Shown here: one piece after another, positions 1 to 5,711 of the stretch | Layout of the letters: each line of letters starts with the position of its first letter | Numbering within the stretch: position 1 is the first letter of the stretch | Source of the DNA: an uncultured Rickettsiales bacterium | Lineage (GTDB): Bacteria > Pseudomonadota > Alphaproteobacteria > Rickettsiales > UBA998 | DNA length: 13,132 nt | Direction of reading: 5' to 3' | Assembly: GCA_937982385.1 (NCBI GenBank) | Contig: CALJMC010000027.1 | Coordinates: forward strand, 1-13,132 | The notes under the pieces: generated by a model | Told to the model about the DNA's origin: nothing | Database searches by the model: none | The model's input: only the letters and a program-made list of their open reading frames with translations | Position numbers and translations under genes: made by a program

Positions 1-1
1 T

Positions 2-442
2 GCCGAAGTGGTGGAGCAAACGGGGCGGTCACTCGCTGAGTGGCACAGAGATGAAACGGTGTCGCCATTGCCCGAAGCAACCTTCCATATGCATGCCGTC
101 ACGATGGAGCGTGCAACACTCTATGACCGCATTAATGCCCGCTATGAAACCATGATAGAGCAGGGTGCGCTGCGTGAGGCAGAGTGTTTTGCATCGCGCA
201 ACCCGCCGCTAGATGCCCCACTCATGCGGGCCATCGGATTCCCCGAATTAGTAAAATTCTCAGAAGGCAACATGACCGAAAAAGACGCCATAGCCTCCGC
301 CCAACAACAATCGCGCCGCTACGCCAAACGCCAACTAACATGGCTCCGCAATCAGTTTGATGATTTGAATTGGTATGATTTGGATGAGGTAGCGGTTGAT
401 GAGATTGTTGAGGTTATTTTGAATGATTTTAGGGCTTCTTGA
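2..442 (+). CDS. miaA: tRNA dimethylallyltransferase MiaA, C-terminal part (5' end outside window)
   Basis: This is the C-terminal ~146 residues of MiaA, which transfers a dimethylallyl group to N6 of A37 in tRNAs that read UNN codons. The reading frame is open to the left edge, so the N-terminal P-loop and the true start lie outside the window; the GTG at 8 is an internal Val. Family landmarks seen are TGRSLAEWH near the visible start, a RATLYDRINARYE-like helix, the AIGFPEL motif, and the terminal QQQSRRYAKRQLTWLRNQ block, which is typical of the MiaA C-terminus. The gene ends at TGA 440-442 and converges with ruvC across about 100 bp. Codon choice shifts to C-ending codons around 250-350 and back to T/G-rich codons at the very end. 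Identification is firm; only the truncation by the window edge is odd. Confidence 0.93.
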   Translation, partial: AEVVEQTGRSLAEWHRDETVSPLPEATFHMHAVTMERATLYDRINARYETMIEQGALREAECFASRNPPLDAPLMRAIGFPELVKFSEGNMTEKDAIASAQQQSRRYAKRQLTWLRNQFDDLNWYDLDEVAVDEIVEVILNDFRAS

Positions 443-527
443 TAAGACTTCCCAAAAGATTCAGGGGTATCCGTAATGGCTTCAAGCCTAATACGTTCCC
501 ATGCGTTGAAATTCTGAGAATGTTAAT

Positions 528-543
528 ATAGTAATCATACTAT
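528..543. terminator. Weak AT-rich hairpin between converging miaA and ruvC
   Basis: ATAGTA (528-533) and TACTAT (538-543) are perfect inverted arms around a 4-nt loop, directly abutting the ruvC stop. It lies in the 101-bp gap between two converging genes, where a bidirectional terminator is expected. The stem is only 6 bp, AT-rich and lacks a clear T-tract, so this is a weak candidate. A second small inverted repeat, GGCT-tca-AGCC near 479-489, lies in the same gap. Nothing else is recognisable between 443 and 543. Confidence 0.22.
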
Positions 544-1029
544 TTACACCGTCAAATGTGAGTGATTCGCATGGCATATCGCAATAGCGAGCGCGTCATA
601 GCCATCGGCGTTTAGGCCTTGGTCTCGGCAGCTGGGGAGTAGCACTTCTACCATCATTTTGATTTGGTCTTTGTCGGCGCGGCCAGAGCCTACGACGGTT
701 TTTTTGATGAGGCGGGCGGCATATTCATGCACTGCGAGTCCTGAAATGGCGAGGGAGAGCATAATCGCGCCACGGGCGTTGCCTAGCTTGAGGGTGGAGG
801 ATGCGTTCACATTGACGAAGGTTTCCTCAATCGCCGCGACATGCGGCGCATGAAGCGCGTTGACGCGTTGGACACCTTCATGCAGTTGAAATAGGCGATC
901 TGCCATGGGTTGCTTCGGCTTGGGCGAGCAGGTGCCAGCGGCGACGAACGACAGGCGGCTACCTTGCTGGTCGATGATGCCCCAACCCATATGTTGAAGT
1001 CCTGGATCAATGCCGAGGATTCTCACCAT
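544..1029 (-). CDS. ruvC: Crossover junction endodeoxyribonuclease RuvC
   Basis: RuvC is the Holliday-junction resolvase. As a dimer it cuts two opposing strands of four-way junctions, normally with the RuvAB branch-migration motor. The 161-residue length fits the family. The RNase H-like acidic residues are in place: D8 in ILGIDPGL, E68 in AIEETFVN, and D142 and D145 in ADGYDALAIAICH. The start ATG (1027-1029) is preceded by AAGGTG at a good distance; that Shine-Dalgarno overlaps the TAA stop of the MAPEG gene upstream, suggesting coupled translation. It is the last gene of the amidohydrolase-yebC-MAPEG-ruvC cluster. In many alphaproteobacteria ruvA and ruvB follow; here the convergent miaA lies immediately beyond, so ruvAB must be elsewhere or absent. 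Identification is firm. Confidence 0.97.
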   Translation of the reverse strand: MVRILGIDPGLQHMGWGIIDQQGSRLSFVAAGTCSPKPKQPMADRLFQLHEGVQRVNALHAPHVAAIEETFVNVNASSTLKLGNARGAIMLSLAISGLAVHEYAARLIKKTVVGSGRADKDQIKMMVEVLLPSCRDQGLNADGYDALAIAICHANHSHLTV

Positions 1030-1038
1030 GGAAGCACC

Positions 1039-1440
1039 TTAAAAATAATGGTTGATGACAATGCCAAGCGCACCAATGGTGAGGCTTGCAAACGTAGCGA
1101 GCATTCCAATTTGGCGTGGACGCATGTTAGATGTAGGTTTAACTTCGGCTACGAGTATGCCATAGCTGTGCGAGATGCGTCCTGCAAGCATGACCAGCCC
1201 AAGCAAGACGGTCGCCCAATCAGACGCGCCACTCATTTCGAAGAAGAATAAGATAATCAGCAAAAATGGCGTGAATTGTGAAAAGTTATTATGTGCCGCG
1301 ATGGTACGTTTGAGGTAGTCATGTCCTCCATCACCCACGGCCACTTCGTGCTTCACGCGATGTTTAATCACCCAAAAACTGAGGACAATAAGTTGAACGA
1401 CAAATAATGTAACAAACAGAGGTGATACGGGCGTAATCAT
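1039..1440 (-). CDS. MAPEG-family inner-membrane protein (YecN-like)
   Basis: This small hydrophobic protein of 133 residues has about four predicted membrane segments (roughly residues 6-25, 55-72, 77-95 and 112-130). It matches the MAPEG fold family (eicosanoid/glutathione-metabolism membrane proteins), and especially the bacterial YecN subgroup, through VAVGDGG, TIAAHNNFSQFTPF, FFEMSGA and GRISHSYGIL. In this family the conserved His/Asn/Glu and GRxxHxxG region lie at the glutathione-binding site; the substrate of bacterial members is unknown, so no reaction is assigned. The start ATG (1438-1440) has AAGGA about 9 nt upstream, overlapping the yebC stop codon. It sits 12 bp after yebC and 9 bp before ruvC, which points to co-transcription. 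A MAPEG gene splitting the common yebC-ruvC pair is unusual, and nothing here links it to recombination. Confidence 0.88.
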   Translation of the reverse strand: MITPVSPLFVTLFVVQLIVLSFWVIKHRVKHEVAVGDGGHDYLKRTIAAHNNFSQFTPFLLIILFFFEMSGASDWATVLLGLVMLAGRISHSYGILVAEVKPTSNMRPRQIGMLATFASLTIGALGIVINHYF

Positions 1441-1452
1441 CAGGAAAATTCC

Positions 1453-2202
1453 TTATGCACTCAGTTTTTCTAAGACTTCGTCGGAGAATTCAGCATTGGA
1501 AGTGACTTCTTGCACGTCATCCGATTCTTCAAGCGTGTCAATGAGGCGCATGAGTTTTTCGGCATCGTCAAAGCTGATTTCAGTCGGTGTTTTGGCCAGC
1601 CATGCAGGCTTTGCCGATTTTGGCTCGCCATAGGTGGCTTCCAATGCAGATGATACTTCATGCAATGATTCGAATGCGGTGGTGATAATGTGCGTTTCCT
1701 CGTCAGACTCGCAATTTTCTGCGCCAGCTTCAAGTGCTGCTTCGAACATTGCTTCTTCATCGGCAACATCTGCGGCATATTCAATTTGTCCTGCGCGTTC
1801 GAACATGAAGCCGACAGAGCCCGTTTCGCCTAAATTCCCACCACCTTTAGAAAAGGCTGCACGCACATCACTTGCGGCACGGTTTTTATTGTCGGTGAGC
1901 ACTTCAACAATCATTGCGATGCCTGCAGGACCATAGCCCTCATAGCGCATTTCTTCGTAGTTTTCTCCTTCAGTTTCGCCAGAGCCGCGCTTGATAGCGC
2001 CCTCGATTTTGTCCTTTGGAACATTCTCAGATTTGGCAGCTTGAATCGCCGCGCGCAAACGTGGGTTCATGGATGGGTCAGGTGAGCCGCCCTTTGTTGC
2101 GACAATAATCTCTTTCACGCAACGTGTGAAAATTTTGGCGCGTTTTTTATCTTGCGCACCCTTACGGTGCTTAATATTCGCAAACTTACTGTGACCTGCC
2201 AT
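1453..2202 (-). CDS. yebC: YebC/PmpR family translation/regulatory factor
   Basis: This 249-residue protein begins MAGHSKFANIKHRKGAQD, the hallmark N-terminus of YebC/PmpR/TACO1. Members were first described as DNA-binding regulators; more recent work links several to relief of ribosome stalling at proline-rich stretches. Further conserved blocks are the NPRLRAAIQAAKSENVPKD helix, IKRGSGE, YEGYGPAGIAMIVEVLTDNKNRA and the GGNLGETGSVGFMFER region. The acidic C-terminal part has LMRLIDTLEESDDVQEV near the end. The frame stays open upstream to 2286, but the true start is ATG 2200-2202: it gives the canonical N-terminus and follows an AAGGA site, and the longer version would overlap the upstream gene. 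It lies 4 bp after the amidohydrolase gene and 12 bp before the MAPEG gene. Cytoplasmic. No key region is missing. Confidence 0.96.
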   Translation of the reverse strand: MAGHSKFANIKHRKGAQDKKRAKIFTRCVKEIIVATKGGSPDPSMNPRLRAAIQAAKSENVPKDKIEGAIKRGSGETEGENYEEMRYEGYGPAGIAMIVEVLTDNKNRAASDVRAAFSKGGGNLGETGSVGFMFERAGQIEYAADVADEEAMFEAALEAGAENCESDEETHIITTAFESLHEVSSALEATYGEPKSAKPAWLAKTPTEISFDDAEKLMRLIDTLEESDDVQEVTSNAEFSDEVLEKLSA

Positions 2203-2206
2203 ATTT

Positions 2207-3130
2207 TTATCCTTTTTTGTATCGTTGCTCCATTGTGCTGAAATCATACACATCTTCTGCATTATCATGCAAGGTTTTGCGTGCAATTTCGTCCTCTGAG
2301 ATGCCAGAATGTGCCGCTAACCCTTCAACAAGCGCTTGGATGAAGTCCATTGAGCCTTGTGTGGTCATAAATTCAGGGTAGGTTTTGCCCGCATATTCGG
2401 GGGCATATCCCATGATAGGGCCGAGGAATGGCGTGTCTGATGCACCGAGCATGAGCGCCTCAGCACCCAGCGTGTCATAAATTTTATTGATGAAAGGCTG
2501 CACTTTGGCAACCTGCATAGACGTACGATAGCCTGGGCCTTTGATATATGCCGCTGCACCGCCCTGCTCGCGGCGGGCTTTAAGGCGTGATAGCAACAAT
2601 TGATATGCATGGTCGCACTCGCCCGATGTCGCATCAGGCAGCCCCAAATGGTCGATTAGGAGCGTGATGTCGTTGGGAAGTTGTTCGATGAGTTTCAGTA
2701 GGTTGTCGCCCCCGCCAAACACCAAAATATGCTGCTTGCGGCGGCGCATTGCTGTGAAGGTCTTATCCCAAAACGCTTTATGTTCTGAAAGGTCTGGCAC
2801 ATCGGTGAGGGCATAAAAACGAACACCTGCAATGTCGTCGCGCTTCAACCATTCAGCGGTGCGCGTATCAAATGGATTGGCTTTAATGATGCCTTTGGCA
2901 GGCACGCTCAAGCGCCTAAAGTCATCCAACGCATCAATCACATGTTCCGAAGTGCGACCTTTGCTGAAATCCGCCACGACAACGCCTGCGGGAGCTTTCG
3001 CGCCAAACGCATCCAGATAGGTTTGCGCATCACAAAGTTTACGTGATTCACTCAAATTAAATGCAGTGGTTTCATCCTCGCAGCGCGCCGCAAAAATGTG
3101 TGTGTGTGTGTCTATCCAACGACTGAACAT
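2207..3130 (-). CDS. Amidohydrolase-superfamily TIM-barrel hydrolase (Amidohydro_2 type)
   Basis: This is a 307-residue TIM-barrel protein. Landmarks in order are DTHTHIF at residues 7-13 (the HxH ligand pair after the first strand), GVRF at 102-105, LIDHLGLPDA at 158-167 with His161, IKGPGYR at 196-202, and GASDTPF at 229-235 with Asp232, the conserved catalytic acid of the superfamily. The spacing of GVRF, IDHLGLP, KGPGYR and SDTP resembles the branch that includes 2-pyrone-4,6-dicarboxylate lactonase; the middle metal-ligand His seen in many amidohydrolases is not obvious in ILVFGGG (135-141). The substrate cannot be assigned. Start ATG 3128-3130 has a perfect AGGAGG (3136-3141) six bases upstream. 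It is the first gene of the tight cluster leading to yebC, MAPEG and ruvC. A dinucleotide repeat lies over its DTHTH codons. Confidence 0.85.
   Translation of the reverse strand: MFSRWIDTHTHIFAARCEDETTAFNLSESRKLCDAQTYLDAFGAKAPAGVVVADFSKGRTSEHVIDALDDFRRLSVPAKGIIKANPFDTRTAEWLKRDDIAGVRFYALTDVPDLSEHKAFWDKTFTAMRRRKQHILVFGGGDNLLKLIEQLPNDITLLIDHLGLPDATSGECDHAYQLLLSRLKARREQGGAAAYIKGPGYRTSMQVAKVQPFINKIYDTLGAEALMLGASDTPFLGPIMGYAPEYAGKTYPEFMTTQGSMDFIQALVEGLAAHSGISEDEIARKTLHDNAEDVYDFSTMEQRYKKG
3097..3111. repeat. (TG)7 dinucleotide tract over the HxH motif codons
   Basis: Fifteen bases of pure alternating TG (CA on the coding strand) encode the THTH part of the DTHTHIF metal-binding motif close to the start of the amidohydrolase gene. 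Gain or loss of one unit would shift the frame within the first dozen codons. The protein motif itself may force this codon run, so it could be incidental. Confidence 0.8.
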
Positions 3131-3213
3131 AAAAGCCTCCTAATAATGGGTTGGCTCATATGTAGCATAGAACAGAGAGCACAGTCTAAGAGATTATGAG
3201 CTGGGGGAACGTT

Positions 3214-4008
3214 CTAAAACTGTTTGATGAATCTAAGCGAACAAGCCACATCGTTACTATCAAGCGAATATTCTGCATCAAAATCTGCGCTAGTGTTTGT
3301 TGTAGCCGTTGTGCAGACTGAAAATGCATCATCAATTGTTAGTTTGCCTTGGGCTGGTTTCCCATCATCAATTTTTTTGTCAATTCCCCATGCTTCTTTT
3401 GGGGTTAGCACGCGACCGCGGGTGTAATTTTGTGAGCCCCATGAGGTGGTTTCAGCGCCAAAAATATAACCATTCCCAAAATTGAGCTGAAAAGATGCGG
3501 TGAGTGTGCCAGATGTGTTATCTCGATTTTCTATAGACCATCCTGCGCCACTCAGTTTAGAAGCCGGAACATTTACGCCGATATCAGCGTCAAATTCTTG
3601 GACAGTACCAGCTATACCCGAATAAGTTCCTACAATGAGTTCGGCATTTGCAAGATGTTGCCAAAACATGAAACTCTCTCCTGTTTGAGATGCGGCAACA
3701 GGCTTGACTAATGCGCCATTCCCGTCGCCATTACAGGTCTGAGTACCAGTTGCAGAGGGGCTGGCTGCACCGCAGTTAGTCATGCTGCCCCAGAAGGCTT
3801 CAGCATTTCGCAAATCTCCTGGTAACCCAAGATATTTATCACGGAAGGTATTCACGGCAGTGTTGAATTGGCTATGCTCTGTGATGACCGCCCGCAATTC
3901 GGCTGCGCGAATCATGGATGCACCTGCGACTATGCCGCCTGCAATGAGCCCGATGATGACGAGAACGATGGATAATTCTAATAATGAGAAGGCGGAATGA
4001 TGTTTCAT
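3214..4008 (-). CDS. Type IV pilin-like protein A (prepilin N-terminal methylation domain)
   Basis: This 264-residue protein has a class III prepilin leader (MKHHSA) followed by FSLLELSIVLVII and a single long hydrophobic helix (residues 7-29), with Glu11 at the +5 position. The -1 residue is Ala6 rather than the usual Gly. The globular part contains FRDKYLGLPGD (55-65), NAEAFWG (68-74), cysteines 79, 92, 232 and 256, an NGDGNG loop at 93-98, and EAWGIDKKIDD at 205-215. It is paralogous to pilin-like protein B in this window. The frame runs back to 4239 inside manC, but that extension is rejected. ATG at 4014 is possible; 4008 fits the weak AGAG site better and mirrors gene B. It has its own promoter 68 bp after manC. 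No assembly ATPase or prepilin peptidase is nearby, so whether it belongs to a type IV pilus or a type II secretion-like pseudopilus is undecided. Confidence 0.87.
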   Translation of the reverse strand: MKHHSAFSLLELSIVLVIIGLIAGGIVAGASMIRAAELRAVITEHSQFNTAVNTFRDKYLGLPGDLRNAEAFWGSMTNCGAASPSATGTQTCNGDGNGALVKPVAASQTGESFMFWQHLANAELIVGTYSGIAGTVQEFDADIGVNVPASKLSGAGWSIENRDNTSGTLTASFQLNFGNGYIFGAETTSWGSQNYTRGRVLTPKEAWGIDKKIDDGKPAQGKLTIDDAFSVCTTATTNTSADFDAEYSLDSNDVACSLRFIKQF

Positions 4009-4036
4009 ATTCATGACTCTATATATGTTCATGAAT

Positions 4037-4065
4037 ATTCTAACAGTTTGCGAAGAAATGTGCAA
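4037..4065 (-). promoter_or_regulatory. Sigma-70-like promoter for pilin-like gene A
   Basis: On the minus strand, TTGCAC (4065-4060) and TAGAAT (4042-4037) are separated by exactly 17 bp. This gives a start near 4030 and a leader of about 22 nt before ATG 4008. The -10 box is 5/6 to consensus, the -35 box 3/6. The -10 region is part of GAATATTCTAA, which recurs in the manC/manB intergenic region. Confidence 0.5.
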
Positions 4066-4091
4066 TACACCGCCTAAGAGGCTATGTATTG
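4063..4091. terminator. Imperfect hairpin at the manC 3' end
   Basis: CAATACA (4063-4069) pairs with TGTATTG (4085-4091). Inside a 2-nt mismatch, GCCT (4072-4075) pairs with AGGC (4079-4082) around a 3-nt loop. The structure spans the manC stop codon. There is no strong T-run after it in the manC direction, so it may be an attenuating or mRNA-protecting hairpin rather than a full terminator. Its outer arm overlaps the -35 of the pilin A promoter. Confidence 0.4.
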
Positions 4092-5527
4092 GTGCCCGCG
4101 CGCCCATAAATATCGTCAAAGCGGACAATATCATCTTCACCCAGATAGGACCCATGCTGCACTTCAATGAAGTTGAGCGGGATAGTGCCGACATTCTCGA
4201 TAGAATGCACTTCGCCGAGGGGAATGAAGATATAGTCATTCTCAGTCATGATATGTTCTTCGTCACCAAGGAACATTTTGGCGGTACCATTCACGATGGT
4301 CCAATGCTCTGCGCGGTGGTGATGCATTTGCACTGAGAGTTTTGCACCCGGCTTCACTTGGATATGCTTCACTTGATGGCGTGCGCCAGACATAATAGAT
4401 TCATAGAAACCCCAAGGGCGATAGACGCGCTTGTGGTGCTCTATCAATTCTGGTGTTTTTGTGCGCACTTGTTCCATCAGTTTCTTGACGTCTTGCGCTT
4501 TGTCTTTATGCGTGACCATAACCGTGTCATCAGTAGCGACAACCACGATATTTTCAACGCCAGTCACTGCAATGGCTTGCTCAGGACGTGCTTGAAGGTA
4601 GCAGTTCTTCGCGTTGTGTGTATAGACATCACCAACAGAAACATTGCCATTCTTATCTTTATCGCCCATGCGCCAGAGTGCATCCCATGCACCGGCATCA
4701 TTCCATCCACAAGACACGGGAACGACCGCCGCTTTCTTGGTTTGTTCCATCACTGCATAATCGACGGAGATATTCGGGTTTTTGATGAAATATTCTTCAT
4801 CTAAACGCACAAAATCAACATCTTCTTGGGCGTTGTTGATTGCCGCTGTGCAGCACTGCAAAATTGCAGGTTGATTGGCTTCAATTTCGTCTAGGAAAGT
4901 GCCTACAGGGAACATAAACATGCCACTATTCCAAGAATAGTTGCCATCATCAATATAGCTTTGTGCGGTTTTCTCATCAGGCTTTTCTACAAAGCCTTCG
5001 AGCTCATAGGTGCCGTCATGCCCTGCAATTTCTTCGCCGCGCAGAATGTAGCCATAGCCCGTTTCAGGATATTCAGGAGCAATGCCAAACGTCACGAGTT
5101 TACCGGTTGCGGCAGCCTTTGCGGCAACGGTAATGGCATTATGCAACGCGTCAACATCAGCAATAATATGGTCAGATGGTAGCACCAGCATAAGCGCGTC
5201 AGGGTTGGTTTTTTGGATATGAAGGGCAGCGGCTGCAATGGCAGGTGCAGTGTTGCGCATTGCAGGTTCAAGGAGAATATCTACGTTCGTATAGCCGAGT
5301 GCAAGCATGTGCTCTGCCACCAAAAAACGATGATCAACATTGCTGACAATCACAGGTTTTTGCACGTTCGTAGCGCCCGCCACGCGTGATACGGTCTGTT
5401 GAATCAAGCTTAGGTCGCTATCGCCTATGCTAATAAATTGCTTAGGGTACTTGCTGCGAGACATTGGCCATAAACGACTGCCCATACCGCCAGACAGAAT
5501 AACAGGTATAATTGCTGGACTAGACAT
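4082..5527 (-). CDS. manC: Bifunctional mannose-1-phosphate guanylyltransferase / mannose-6-phosphate isomerase
   Basis: This 481-residue two-domain enzyme converts mannose-1-phosphate plus GTP to GDP-mannose and also interconverts fructose-6-phosphate and mannose-6-phosphate. The N-terminal nucleotidyltransferase shows LSGGMGSRLWPMSRSKYPKQ at 11-30, LPSDH at 116-120, GFVEKPD at 178-184, NSGMF at 200-204 and GWNDAGAWDALW at 274-285. The C-terminal cupin isomerase shows RPWGFYE at 370-376, the metal-binding QMHHHRAEHW at 400-409, and EVQHGSYLGEDDIVRFDDIYGR near the end. Length and both domains are complete, matching the type II ManC/AlgA family. Start ATG 5525-5527 follows AAGGAAG. It is divergent from manB, the phosphomannomutase that makes its substrate, so the two supply the whole pathway to GDP-mannose. 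Cytoplasmic; product used for mannose- or fucose-type surface sugars. Identification is firm. Confidence 0.96.
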   Translation of the reverse strand: MSSPAIIPVILSGGMGSRLWPMSRSKYPKQFISIGDSDLSLIQQTVSRVAGATNVQKPVIVSNVDHRFLVAEHMLALGYTNVDILLEPAMRNTAPAIAAAALHIQKTNPDALMLVLPSDHIIADVDALHNAITVAAKAAATGKLVTFGIAPEYPETGYGYILRGEEIAGHDGTYELEGFVEKPDEKTAQSYIDDGNYSWNSGMFMFPVGTFLDEIEANQPAILQCCTAAINNAQEDVDFVRLDEEYFIKNPNISVDYAVMEQTKKAAVVPVSCGWNDAGAWDALWRMGDKDKNGNVSVGDVYTHNAKNCYLQARPEQAIAVTGVENIVVVATDDTVMVTHKDKAQDVKKLMEQVRTKTPELIEHHKRVYRPWGFYESIMSGARHQVKHIQVKPGAKLSVQMHHHRAEHWTIVNGTAKMFLGDEEHIMTENDYIFIPLGEVHSIENVGTIPLNFIEVQHGSYLGEDDIVRFDDIYGRAGTNT

Positions 5528-5562
5528 AACTTCCTTAACACTTATTAATTATTAGGCTGTTA

Positions 5563-5590
5563 CTTATAGTATAAACAACTATAAACACAA
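5563..5590 (-). promoter_or_regulatory. Candidate sigma-70-like promoter for manC
   Basis: On the minus strand TTGTGT (5590-5585) and TATAAG (5568-5563) are separated by 16 bp, giving a start near 5556 and a leader of about 29 nt. The -10 is 5/6 to consensus, the -35 only 3/6. It lies within the AT-rich divergent region and overlaps the TATAAACA direct repeats. Confidence 0.4.
5570..5587. repeat. Two TATAAACA direct repeats, 10-bp period
   Basis: TATAAACA occurs at 5570-5577 and again at 5580-5587, so the copies sit one helical turn apart and face the same side of the DNA. They lie in the spacer and -35 of the candidate manC promoter. This is where a tandemly bound regulator could act, though the AT-rich context makes chance recurrence possible. 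Confidence 0.4.
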
Positions 5591-5600
5591 GCCTTTGAAC

Positions 5601-5610
5601 AGAATATTCT
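5601..5610. promoter_or_regulatory. Palindrome AGAATATTCT in the manC/manB divergent region
   Basis: This is a perfect 10-bp palindrome near the middle of the 184-bp divergent intergenic region, between the candidate manC and manB promoters. GAATATTCTAA (5602-5612) recurs exactly at 4033-4043 over the pilin A promoter -10. Its position and symmetry suit an operator, but no regulator is identified here. Confidence 0.35.
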
Positions 5611-5634
5611 AAAAGTCTTAAAACTTCGTTATCA

Positions 5635-5665
5635 TTGGTTGCGTCTGCTAGAATAACGCGATAAT
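5635..5665 (+). promoter_or_regulatory. Weak candidate promoter for manB and the mre cluster
   Basis: TTGGTT (5635-5640) and GATAAT (5660-5665) are separated by 19 bp, about 46 nt before ATG 5712. The -10 is 5/6 to consensus, but the spacing is longer than ideal. It is the best rightward candidate I see in the 5528-5711 region, which must drive manB and perhaps mreC onward. Confidence 0.28.
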
Positions 5666-5711
5666 AACAAGAATAGAATTCACAAACATTTTATACTGAA
5701 GGTTTACTCAC

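Noticed and set aside
443..543. Possible small RNA or tRNA in the miaA-ruvC gap
   Set aside because: No cloverleaf, promoter or stable structure is visible; only two tiny inverted repeats.
910..1251. 113-codon plus-strand open frame across ruvC and the MAPEG gene
   Set aside because: It spans two well-supported opposite-strand genes and shows no domain.
2203..2286. Upstream start for yebC at 2286
   Set aside because: It overlaps the amidohydrolase 3' end, and the conserved MAGHSKF start with an AAGGA site is at 2202.
3154..3201. Inverted repeat GCTCATA...TATGAGC before the amidohydrolase
   Set aside because: Arms are 7 bp with a loop of about 34 nt and no T-tract, so it is neither a convincing terminator nor a compact operator.
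4009..4239. Long N-terminal extension of pilin A reaching 4239
   Set aside because: The extra 77 residues overlap the 3' end of manC, contain no prepilin feature and would bury the hydrophobic helix; a promoter and short leader sit just before 4008.
4358..4804. 148-codon plus-strand open frame inside manC
   Set aside because: It is antisense to conserved ManC domains; the Cys/His-rich composition is that of a shadow frame.
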